Below, piece by piece: positions 1-5,947 of a stretch of 7,941 bases of DNA. Each line of letters starts with the position of its first letter. The first letter of the stretch is position 1. Source of the stretch: DASXRA01 sp035263725 (GTDB lineage: Bacteria; Actinomycetota; Actinomycetes; Mycobacteriales; Jatrophihabitantaceae); NCBI GenBank assembly GCA_035263725.1, contig DATFRC010000139.1, positions 1 to 7,941 on the forward strand. The letters are read 5' to 3'. The translations under genes were made by a program, and so were the position numbers. A model generated the notes under the pieces. The model saw only the letters and a program-made list of their open reading frames with translations. It ran no database searches and was not told where the DNA came from.

Positions 1-10
1 GTCATCGCGG

Positions 11-47
11 TTGCGCTCGAGCGCGCTCGAACACCTACGTTGAAGGT
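11..47 (+). promoter_or_regulatory. Putative promoter of the SDR gene, leaderless type
   Basis: A TACGTT hexamer at 36-41 fits the actinobacterial -10 consensus TANNNT and is followed by exactly 6 nt before the ATG at 48, so transcription could begin at the start codon itself. No purine-rich Shine-Dalgarno sequence at a normal distance is obvious. A possible -35 is TTGCGC at 11-16, with a rather long 19-nt spacer. The palindromic repeat at 13-30 sits between the two boxes. This is called from spacing and consensus only. Confidence 0.45.
13..30. repeat. Tandem GCGCTCGA repeat forming overlapping palindromes (operator candidate)
   Basis: GCGCTCGA occurs at 13-20 and again at 23-30, a period of 10 bp or about one helical turn. 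The pair creates two overlapping perfect palindromes: GCGCTCGAGCGC at 13-24 and TCGAGCGCGCTCGA at 17-30. It lies in the spacer of the predicted promoter for the SDR gene, where a bound dimeric repressor would block RNA polymerase. No regulator is encoded next to it in the window, although its own gene could lie to the left. GC-rich DNA makes short palindromes common, so the operator role is inferred. Confidence 0.35.
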
Positions 48-1010
48 ATGACCACAGCTCAGCACAAGATCGGTTCGGGGTTCGGCGCGCAGAGCACCGC
101 CGACGACGTCCTGCGCGGCATCGACCTGTCTGGCAAGCTCGCGCTCGTCACAGGTGGCTACTCCGGTATCGGCCTGGAGACGACCCGTGCACTCGTCCGG
201 GCCGGCGCTCAGGTCGTCGTCCCGGCACGTCGTCCGGGCACCGCGCAGGCGGCGCTCGGCAACGGGGTCGAGGTCGACGAACTCGACCTGGCCGATCTCG
301 CGAGCGTGCACGACTTTGCCGAGCGCTTCCTCGCGTCGCGGCGCGCGATCGACATCGTGATCAACAGCGCCGGTGTCATGGCCTGCCCGGAGACGCGGGT
401 CGGCCCGGGCTGGGAGGCACAGTTCGCCACGAACCACCTTGGGCACTACGCGCTGGTCAACCGCCTGTGGCCGGCGATCTCCCGTGGAGGTGCCCGCGTT
501 GTCGCGGTGTCGTCGGCCGGCCACCGGCGTTCGGCCATCCGCTGGGACGACGTGATGTTCGACAACGGCTACGACAAGTGGCAGGCGTACGGGCAAGCCA
601 AGACCGCCAATGTGCTGTTCGCGGTGCACCTCGACTCGCTGGCCCGCGACGCAGGGGTACGCGCGTTCGCGCTGCATCCCGGCGGGATCATCACCCCGTT
701 GCAGCGGCACCTGCCCAGCGAGGAGATGGTCGCTGCCGGGTGGATCGACGAGCAGGGCAACACACTCAACCCGGCCGGCTTCAAGACGCCCGAGCAGGGC
801 GCCGCGACGCAGGTCTGGGCCGCGACGTCCCCGCAACTCGACGGCCTGGGAGGCGTCTACTGCGAGGATTGCGATATCGCCGAGCTGGCACCCGACGGCC
901 TGGAGTTCACCGGCGGGGTACGCAGCTACGCTGTAGATCCCGAACAGGCGGCTCGGCTGTGGGCTTTGTCGGCCGAGCTCACCGGGGTGAACGCCTTCGG
1001 GCCGGCGTAG
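48..1010 (+). CDS. Short-chain dehydrogenase/reductase (SDR) family oxidoreductase
   Basis: This 320-residue protein is a cytosolic NAD(P)-dependent oxidoreductase of the classical SDR fold, of the retinol-dehydrogenase/WW-domain-oxidoreductase-like group common in actinobacteria. The Rossmann dinucleotide loop TGGYSGIG is at residues 35-42, the NSAG motif at 106-109, the structural Asn in TNHLGHY at about 129, the catalytic Ser at 155-156, and the YxxxK pair is Y181/K185. All catalytic residues are therefore present. Arg61/Arg62 just after the second beta strand (PARRP) suggests NADP(H) preference, which is an inference. The length is normal for this group, with a 29-residue N-terminal extension before the first strand. 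The substrate cannot be read from sequence. A methyltransferase gene follows 9 nt downstream on the same strand, so the two may share a transcript. Confidence 0.93.
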   Translation: MTTAQHKIGSGFGAQSTADDVLRGIDLSGKLALVTGGYSGIGLETTRALVRAGAQVVVPARRPGTAQAALGNGVEVDELDLADLASVHDFAERFLASRRAIDIVINSAGVMACPETRVGPGWEAQFATNHLGHYALVNRLWPAISRGGARVVAVSSAGHRRSAIRWDDVMFDNGYDKWQAYGQAKTANVLFAVHLDSLARDAGVRAFALHPGGIITPLQRHLPSEEMVAAGWIDEQGNTLNPAGFKTPEQGAATQVWAATSPQLDGLGGVYCEDCDIAELAPDGLEFTGGVRSYAVDPEQAARLWALSAELTGVNAFGPA

Positions 1011-1019
1011 CTTGCGGCT
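1008..1019 (+). promoter_or_regulatory. Putative -10 element for the methyltransferase gene
   Basis: TAGCTT at 1008-1013 overlaps the SDR stop codon and is followed by 6 nt before the ATG at 1020. This is the same TANNNT plus 6 nt arrangement as in front of the SDR gene. The 9-nt gap contains no recognisable Shine-Dalgarno sequence, so initiation could be leaderless from this site or by read-through from the upstream gene. No convincing -35 box was found. Confidence 0.3.
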
Positions 1020-1679
1020 ATGACCACCATCGCCGGGGCCGAGTACTGGGACTCGTTCTTCCAGCAGCGTCGTGAGTCGGATCGCGATCTTGACTGGCAA
1101 GGCCGGTGGATCGAGCCGTTCCTGGAGCCGCTTCGCGACGCGAGCGCTGCCACCGTCCTCGAACTGGGGTGCGGCACCGGCAACGACGCCGCTCGGCTTG
1201 CCGGCAGGGGCTACACGGTGACGGCGATCGACGTTTCTGGCGAGGCAATTCGATGGGGGCGGTCGCGGTTCGGCACCCGCGTCGATTTCCGCGTCGCAGA
1301 CGTCACGCAGCCGCTGCCGTTCCCGGAATCAAGCTTCGACGCGGTGATGTCCAACGTCGCCTTGCACATGTTTCCCGACGGTGTCACGCGCGCGGTCTTC
1401 GCGGAGATCGGGCGGGTCGTCCGGCCGGGCGGGCTATTCCTCTTTCACGTCAACGCCATCGAGGATCGTCCGCTCCGGGCACGCGCACGGCCGGTCGTTC
1501 GTGAGATCGAGCCGGACTACGTCCTCGAAGAGACCGGCCAGACCATGCACTTCTTCTCCGATGACTATCTGCGAGAACTGCTCCTACCGTGGCGCACGGT
1601 CAGTCTCGAATCAGTCGAGATCACCGACGTGGCGGGCCGGCCGTTCAAGCGAGTCTGGCGCGGAATCGCGCACCGGTAG
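1020..1679 (+). CDS. Class I SAM-dependent methyltransferase
   Basis: This 219-residue protein has a class I (Rossmann-like, Methyltransf_11/25 type) methyltransferase fold and would transfer a methyl group from S-adenosylmethionine in the cytoplasm. Motif I is VLELGCGTGND at residues 46-56. The acidic residue ending strand 2, which binds the SAM ribose, is D71 (AIDVS). Motif II/III lies around D94 (RVADV), the post-motif strand FDAVMSNVALHMF is at 106-118, and VVRPGG with the following strand is at about 133-142. The N-terminal YWDSFF region (about 9-14) is typical of small-molecule methyltransferases of this group. The acceptor is unknown. The gene follows the SDR gene closely, which suggests that both act on the same small molecule, but this is inferred from position only. 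It converges on the copper-monooxygenase-like gene with 25 nt between the stops, and no clear terminator hairpin was seen there. Confidence 0.92.
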   Translation: MTTIAGAEYWDSFFQQRRESDRDLDWQGRWIEPFLEPLRDASAATVLELGCGTGNDAARLAGRGYTVTAIDVSGEAIRWGRSRFGTRVDFRVADVTQPLPFPESSFDAVMSNVALHMFPDGVTRAVFAEIGRVVRPGGLFLFHVNAIEDRPLRARARPVVREIEPDYVLEETGQTMHFFSDDYLRELLLPWRTVSLESVEITDVAGRPFKRVWRGIAHR

Positions 1680-1704
1680 CCGAACTGCCGCGACACGTCC
1701 TCGG

Positions 1705-2889
1705 CTAGATCGTGTAGCTCACGATCCCCAGGCACATCTCGTCGGAGGATCCGGCACCCCATACCACGTAGCGCGGTGGCAGCTTCGCAAGCTCGGGCAG
1801 CTTCTCGCGAAGCGTCGCGTCATGGGTGCACGTGACGCGCAGGCTGTCGCCGGCATGTACGGTGACCGGCTTCGGCAACACGGTCGCGTGCTGGTCGTCG
1901 AAGTTCCAAACCTTGACGTCGAGCAGCCGCTGCCAGGTTCCGTTCGGGTGCACGACGTCGATCTGGATGGACTTGCCGAGCATGTGCATGTGCCCTGCCA
2001 CCGCACGTATCTGAATGGTGCCCGGGACCGGTCGCGCACATGTCTGGGTTGGTCCGGCCTTGGGATGGGTGAGTGACCCGCCGCACAGCAGTTGCAGGCC
2101 GGCCACCGTTCGTCCGGCATCGGGACCGAAGCGCCGCACGACGTCGAACACGGAGGCGTCCCGGCTGCACAGCGGCCCGCTCTGGTCGGCGGGGCACGGC
2201 AATTCAACCGGTGCGGGAAGCAGCAACGTGTGCAGCGGCCGCAGGTGGGCGCCGCGCCCGGCGACACGCAACCGCACCGACGTGTTATCTGTGCCGCTAC
2301 CGCCCAGCAGGTTGTAGTGGATCTGCAGGATCAGCTGGCTGCCGGCCTTAAGAAGCTGGCCGGTGCCGGGCGAGAACAGTTGCTCGCCGCCCGTTGTCGC
2401 CCACGCTGCGACCCATGGTGCCGATTGGAGCGCACCGACCACGTCGCCGCTGCCGGGCAGACCCGGGTCGCCGAAGCAGGACCAACCCAGGCGTGGATCG
2501 CTCGCGTCACGCGCCCTCGCTGCCGCGACCTGATCGGGCTCGACGCGATAGAGGATCGCGTGGTGCACGAGCTTGGGGTTGCCCGGCTGCAGCACCACGC
2601 CCGAGAGGAACGTGTCGGTCGTGATCTTCGGGTCGAGCAGGATGCAGCGGTAGTCGTCGGTTCCGCCGGCCGGGGCCTGCGGCCGATACGCGCCGCCCGG
2701 CATGGAGAGGTTGATCCACCGTTCGCCCGGGCGCAGCGCGGCGACGGCCACTCGGGGCGCAACCGGCGCACTCGTCGGCGCCGGCTGCGACGACAGGCCG
2801 CTGGCAACCGGCGGCGTGGCGTGATGCGACGAGGACGTGCATCCGGCCACGAGTCCGGCGGCGAGGAGGAGCACACCGAGCTTCCGCAT
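1705..2889 (-). CDS. Copper type II (PHM/DBH-like) monooxygenase-family lipoprotein
   Basis: This 394-residue predicted lipoprotein has a short signal peptide ending in lipobox VAGC, with the lipidated Cys at 17, then a Ser/Thr/Pro/Ala linker to about 52. The rest matches the two-domain peptidylglycine alpha-hydroxylating/dopamine beta-monooxygenase fold. The TDDYRC motif is at 77-82. CuH-type ligands are H109/H110 (LVHHAILY) and H191 (LILQIHYN). CuM-type ligands are H300 and H302 (GHMHMLGK) and M385 (SDEMC). All six positions are filled. C354 and C386 match the conserved PHM disulfide 293-315, and the mature part has eight cysteines, as expected outside the cytoplasm. Residues equivalent to the PHM peptide-carboxylate anchors (R240, N316, Y318) appear to be A298, L387 and I389, so a different substrate is likely. 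The reaction expected from the family is O2- and Cu-dependent C-H hydroxylation using an external one-electron donor. It is transcribed alone, divergent from the PPOX gene. The fold call is strong; substrate and donor are unknown. Confidence 0.85.
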   Translation of the reverse strand: MRKLGVLLLAAGLVAGCTSSSHHATPPVASGLSSQPAPTSAPVAPRVAVAALRPGERWINLSMPGGAYRPQAPAGGTDDYRCILLDPKITTDTFLSGVVLQPGNPKLVHHAILYRVEPDQVAAARARDASDPRLGWSCFGDPGLPGSGDVVGALQSAPWVAAWATTGGEQLFSPGTGQLLKAGSQLILQIHYNLLGGSGTDNTSVRLRVAGRGAHLRPLHTLLLPAPVELPCPADQSGPLCSRDASVFDVVRRFGPDAGRTVAGLQLLCGGSLTHPKAGPTQTCARPVPGTIQIRAVAGHMHMLGKSIQIDVVHPNGTWQRLLDVKVWNFDDQHATVLPKPVTVHAGDSLRVTCTHDATLREKLPELAKLPPRYVVWGAGSSDEMCLGIVSYTI

Positions 2890-2963
2890 AGACCAATGAT
2901 GAGTGATTGCGCCACGTTACTGAACCGACTCGGGCCGCGTCGCCGGCCGGGCATCCGCTGAAC

Positions 2964-2976
2964 TAGCCTGCGGGAT
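2964..2976 (+). promoter_or_regulatory. Putative -10 element for the PPOX gene, leaderless type
   Basis: TAGCCT at 2964-2969 matches TANNNT and is followed by 7 nt before the GTG at 2977. No Shine-Dalgarno sequence precedes the GTG. The element lies in the 87-nt gap between the divergent lipoprotein and PPOX genes. A -35 box is not evident. Confidence 0.4.
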
Positions 2977-3408
2977 GTGACGACTGACGTCCTGCCGCCC
3001 GCTGGTACCCCGTTCGGTGAACGTGTGCGCCGGCGCCTGCGTGACGAGATGTGCATATGGTTCACGACAGTGGGCGCGCGCGGAACGCCGCAGCCGAACC
3101 CGGTGTGGTTCGTCTGGGACGACGGCGACGTGCTGATCTACAACCGCCCCGACGCGCGGCGGTTGGACCACCTCCGGGGCGACGCATACGTGTCGCTGCA
3201 CTTCAACGCGACCCCGCGCGGCGGGGACATCGTCGTGCTGTCCGGTCGCGCCGAGCGGGCCGATGGCGGCCCGCAGCCGCACGAAATGCCCGCCTACCTG
3301 GACAAGTACCGCGACGAGATGATCCGGACGAGCGGCAGCCTCGAGGCGTTCTCGGCTGCGTACCCGATCCCGGTGCGGGTGCGGATCCGCCGGGTCCGCG
3401 GATTCTGA
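2977..3408 (+). CDS. PPOX-class (F420-dependent type) oxidoreductase
   Basis: This 143-residue protein has the pyridoxamine-5'-phosphate-oxidase-like split beta-barrel and closely resembles the small actinobacterial PPOX-class F420-dependent oxidoreductases (TIGR03667-type, about 130-145 residues). Characteristic parts are the N-terminal helix and strand with CIWFTTVGARGTPQPNPVWF (residues 26-45), DVLIYNRPDARRLDHLRGD (51-69), VSLHFN (72-77) and GGDIVVLSGRAE (82-93). The C-terminal PIPVRVRIRRVRGF (130-143) is a typical end. Members bind F420 or FMN as dimers and reduce small substrates, but F420 rather than FMN use is inferred from the subfamily. The start is GTG at 2977; the overlapping ATG at 2975 is immediately followed by a TGA. 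A LacI-type regulator follows after 15 nt in the same frame and strand, probably on the same transcript. Confidence 0.88.
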   Translation: MTTDVLPPAGTPFGERVRRRLRDEMCIWFTTVGARGTPQPNPVWFVWDDGDVLIYNRPDARRLDHLRGDAYVSLHFNATPRGGDIVVLSGRAERADGGPQPHEMPAYLDKYRDEMIRTSGSLEAFSAAYPIPVRVRIRRVRGF

Positions 3409-3423
3409 ACACGGTCACGAGCG

Positions 3424-4410
3424 ATGAGCGGTGAGGTGCTACGAGCGCCCACGCTCGAGGACGTCGCCCGGCAAGCCGGAGTGTCGCGAGCAACGGTGGC
3501 ACGGGTGCTTTCCGGCTCGACGCGGGTCTCGACAGGGACTCGGGAACGTGTCGAACGCGTCGCGGCGGAACTCGACTACATCCCGAACGCCGCGGCTCGC
3601 GCGCTCGCGTCCGGCCAGGGCACGCACCTAGTGATCGGGAAGGTTGTCTGGGGCGGATATCCCCTTGTCGACGACTACCTCGCACGCGTCATCGCGGCAG
3701 TCGCAAACGAGTGCACACCACACGGTCTTGGGGTAGGGGTGCGCGCGATCGCGGCTGACTCGACTGATCCACTTTCGGGACTTGCCCAGGATCGCGCCGT
3801 GCGCGGAGTCATCTTGGTCGGCGCGAGCCACGCGCTGCTTCAGGCCGTGCCGCGCAGCCTGGCTGGCCGGATCGCATCAATCGGCGAGGCGTCACCGCGC
3901 GTTCCACTCGTCGACATCGACAGCGGCTCCGGATCAGCGGCTCTTGTGACGCACCTACTCGCATCCGGCCGTAGCCGTATCGCCATGATCACCGGTGCGC
4001 CGTGGCTGCCGTGCAGCGCGCGTGCCGTGCGGGAGTACCGCCGCGCCACGGTCGCGGCGGGGCTGGAGCCGCGGATCGTCCGCGGAAAGATCAACTCTAG
4101 TGACGGCCGCGCCGCCACCGCGGAGATCCTGAACCGGTGGCGTGATGTCGACGCGGTCTATGCGGCATTCGACGAACTCGCGTTCGGCGCGTTAGCAGAA
4201 CTGCGGGCGCGCGGCATCGACGTGCCCGGCGCGGTGGCGGTGGCCGGGTTCGGCGACACGTCCGGTGCTGAGCTGCTTGACCTGACGACCGGCACGCATC
4301 CGGTCGAAGCAATCGCCGCGGCGGCGGCGCGGACCGTGTTGGATGGCTCGTCGCGACGCCCCGACGACCAGTGGTTCCCGACCGAACCGGTGCTGCGCCG
4401 CACAGCGTGA
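3424..4410 (+). CDS. LacI-family transcriptional regulator
   Basis: This 328-residue DNA-binding regulator has the full LacI/GalR layout. The helix-turn-helix is TLEDVARQAGVSRATVARVL at residues 10-29, and the hinge helix YIPNAAARALASG is at 52-64, so it should bind a palindromic operator as a dimer. The periplasmic-binding-protein-like effector domain follows, with RGVILVG (about 127-133), VDIDSGSGS at about 161-169, DAVYAAFDELAFGALAELR at about 239-257, and VAVAGFGDT in place of the usual VAVVGFDD. The C-terminal LTTGTHP segment matches the family LTTVRQP. The ATG at 3424 places the HTH at the normal distance from the N terminus. The effector is normally a sugar or nucleoside, but no transporter or sugar-catabolic gene adjoins it. 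It lies 15 nt after the PPOX gene and converges on the cytochrome b gene with 18 nt between the stops. The target is unknown. Confidence 0.93.
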   Translation: MSGEVLRAPTLEDVARQAGVSRATVARVLSGSTRVSTGTRERVERVAAELDYIPNAAARALASGQGTHLVIGKVVWGGYPLVDDYLARVIAAVANECTPHGLGVGVRAIAADSTDPLSGLAQDRAVRGVILVGASHALLQAVPRSLAGRIASIGEASPRVPLVDIDSGSGSAALVTHLLASGRSRIAMITGAPWLPCSARAVREYRRATVAAGLEPRIVRGKINSSDGRAATAEILNRWRDVDAVYAAFDELAFGALAELRARGIDVPGAVAVAGFGDTSGAELLDLTTGTHPVEAIAAAAARTVLDGSSRRPDDQWFPTEPVLRRTA

Positions 4411-4428
4411 ACGGTCGCCCGCTGATGA

Positions 4429-5778
4429 TCAGTGCTGCAGCAGCCGGCTCGGCGGACGGCCCTCGTCGAGTTGAGTCACGGGGCGGTGCTCAGCGACGTA
4501 GCCGCCGTTGGGTAGGCGATGGACGATCCCGGTCTCGACACCGTCCTCTCGGATGGCCTGCTCACGGTATTGCAGGCCGAGGCACACGCGGTATGCCGCG
4601 GCGGCCGTTAGGGGCGGCAGCATGAGCACGCCGACTCGAAGTGCCCAGAACAGCCCGTCGGCGGGCAGGTGGAATGACGCGGCGATGACGTCGATGGCGC
4701 CGGCGAGCTGGAGGCAGCCGAAGCAGACGATCACGCCCACGCCGATCGCGGTTCGCCGGGGAGCATCGCGCAGCCGCTCGCGCACCCGGTGTGCCGTGTC
4801 GTCGCCGGTAATGCGCTTGTCGATCCACGGGTACAGCGCGGCCGCGGTGAAGGTGAGCCCGAGCAGCACGACCGACGGCCAGAACGGGGCCGGGACCGTG
4901 TACTTACCGAAATGCACATCCCATGCCGGCCATAGCCGTACGGCCCCGTCCAGCCAGCCGAAGTACCAGGGCGGCGTTGATCCCGCCGCCGCGTTGGCGA
5001 AGTCCGCCGGCCCGTACAGCCAGATCGGATTGACCTGGACCAGGCCCGCCATGAGGGTGAGCAGCGCCGCGGTGAACGCGCAGACAGCGAGCACCGGAGC
5101 CGCGGCCCCTCGCTGCGGGTGGATCGGGCGTGCCACGTCCTGGCCACGATGCAGCCGAATCACCGCGAGCCCGATGGAACCGATGATCAAGCCGGGGAGC
5201 AGCAGGTGCGCAAGGTAGAGCCGCCCGATGACGTGGGTGCCGGGGAACTCGCTGCCGAACAGCAGGCCGGAAAGCCGCGTGCCGAGTACGGGAATGGTCA
5301 AGGTATAGCCGTACACCATGCGCAGGCTGGTGCCGGACATCCCGTCGTCGAGCAGCAGGACACCGGTGTAGGCGTCCACAAGCGCAAGAAGTAGCAGTGC
5401 GACGCCCGTCACCCACAGCCAGCGGCGGGGCCGGCGGAACAGGCCCGTGAAGAACGCGGTGGCGAGCATGACCACCAGCGACGCGATGAACAGCGACGCC
5501 GACCAGCTGTGCAACTGGCGGACGAACAGCCCGCCGCGTACGCCGAAACTGATGTCGAGGGCACTCGCGTACGCACGTGTCATCTCGACCCCGCGCAGGT
5601 AGCCAACCGGGCCGCGGTAGCTCAACATGCTCATGGACGGGTCGAAGAACAACGCCAGATAGACGCCAGAGATGATCGTGACCGCCAGGCTGGTGAGCGC
5701 CACCCCGGCCAGCATCCGTAACCAGAAGGTCGGCAGCAGGCTCTGAAGCCGCCGGCCTAGCAGCGACGACATCGTCAT
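4429..5778 (-). CDS. Stand-alone QcrB-like cytochrome b, one haem site lost
   Basis: This 449-residue integral membrane protein is homologous to the actinobacterial bc1-complex cytochrome b (QcrB). It has eight predicted membrane helices (about 17-45, 83-112, 119-143, 181-210, 227-249, 297-318, 342-369, 376-402) and family landmarks FDPSMS, RGVEMTRA, FGVRGGLFVRQLHSW, LLFGSEFPG, VNPIWLYGP, RLWPAWD and the C-terminal GVETGIVHRLPNGG. It is shorter than typical QcrB (about 540-550). Haem bL ligands H90 and H191 are kept. The bH ligand positions are M104 (14 after H90) and A205 (14 after H191), so haem bH should not bind. The Qo-site PEWY/PDWY motif reads PPWY (269-272). No Rieske (qcrA) or cytochrome c (qcrC) gene is nearby. 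A longer frame reaches a GTG at 5874, but the ATG at 5778 is preferred because the homology begins there and a purine-rich ribosome site precedes it. It is probably a divergent paralogue, and its electron partners are unknown. Confidence 0.88.
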   Translation of the reverse strand: MTMSSLLGRRLQSLLPTFWLRMLAGVALTSLAVTIISGVYLALFFDPSMSMLSYRGPVGYLRGVEMTRAYASALDISFGVRGGLFVRQLHSWSASLFIASLVVMLATAFFTGLFRRPRRWLWVTGVALLLLALVDAYTGVLLLDDGMSGTSLRMVYGYTLTIPVLGTRLSGLLFGSEFPGTHVIGRLYLAHLLLPGLIIGSIGLAVIRLHRGQDVARPIHPQRGAAAPVLAVCAFTAALLTLMAGLVQVNPIWLYGPADFANAAAGSTPPWYFGWLDGAVRLWPAWDVHFGKYTVPAPFWPSVVLLGLTFTAAALYPWIDKRITGDDTAHRVRERLRDAPRRTAIGVGVIVCFGCLQLAGAIDVIAASFHLPADGLFWALRVGVLMLPPLTAAAAYRVCLGLQYREQAIREDGVETGIVHRLPNGGYVAEHRPVTQLDEGRPPSRLLQH

Positions 5779-5947
5779 GGCGTCGGCGCCCCTCTCCTGC
5801 GCGAATTGGTCGCCTACCAGAGCGACGCAAAAAGGCACGGCCTTGTGACAGGCGGGGGCTGTTACCCGCGCCACGCCGTGTTGACCGCCACGCCCGGGGC
5901 ATTGGCACTGGCGGCGGCGCAGCGAGGGCAGGCAGCATCCTTGACTC
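5779..5947. other. Divergent intergenic region between cytochrome b and HAD genes
   Basis: This 169-nt region must hold the control signals of both divergent genes. It contains the cytochrome b ribosome site and, at 5829-5844, a small hairpin (AAGGC, loop of 3, GCCTT) that on the minus strand is followed by a short T run, an unusual AT-rich patch here. It lies about 50 nt before the cytochrome b start and could be an attenuator, but the stem has only 5 pairs. No clear TANNNT plus 6-7 nt arrangement precedes the HAD start. No gene is supported within it. Confidence 0.35.
5789..5798 (-). promoter_or_regulatory. Ribosome binding site deciding the cytochrome b start
   Basis: On the minus strand the sequence AGGAGAGGGG ends 10 nt before the ATG at 5778. 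It is the strongest Shine-Dalgarno-like run in the window and supports 5778 over the upstream GTG at 5874 of the same frame. A second ATG at 5772 is possible but is further from the site. Confidence 0.6.

Noticed and set aside
1680..1704. A shared bidirectional terminator between the convergent methyltransferase and lipoprotein genes
   Set aside because: No stem of useful length with a T-run could be found in the 25 nt.
2092..2961. A 289-codon plus-strand frame opposite the copper monooxygenase gene
   Set aside because: The minus-strand frame carries a signal peptide and all copper-ligand motifs, so the plus-strand frame is a shadow.
5829..5844. Hairpin with T-run on the minus strand as a true intrinsic terminator
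   Set aside because: The stem is only 5 bp and no minus-strand gene ends just upstream of it. At most it is a weak leader structure, noted in the intergenic entry.
5778..5874. A 32-residue N-terminal extension of the cytochrome b from the GTG at 5874
   Set aside because: The extension has no family resemblance, while the ATG at 5778 has a good ribosome site and gives the expected N-terminus before the first membrane helix.
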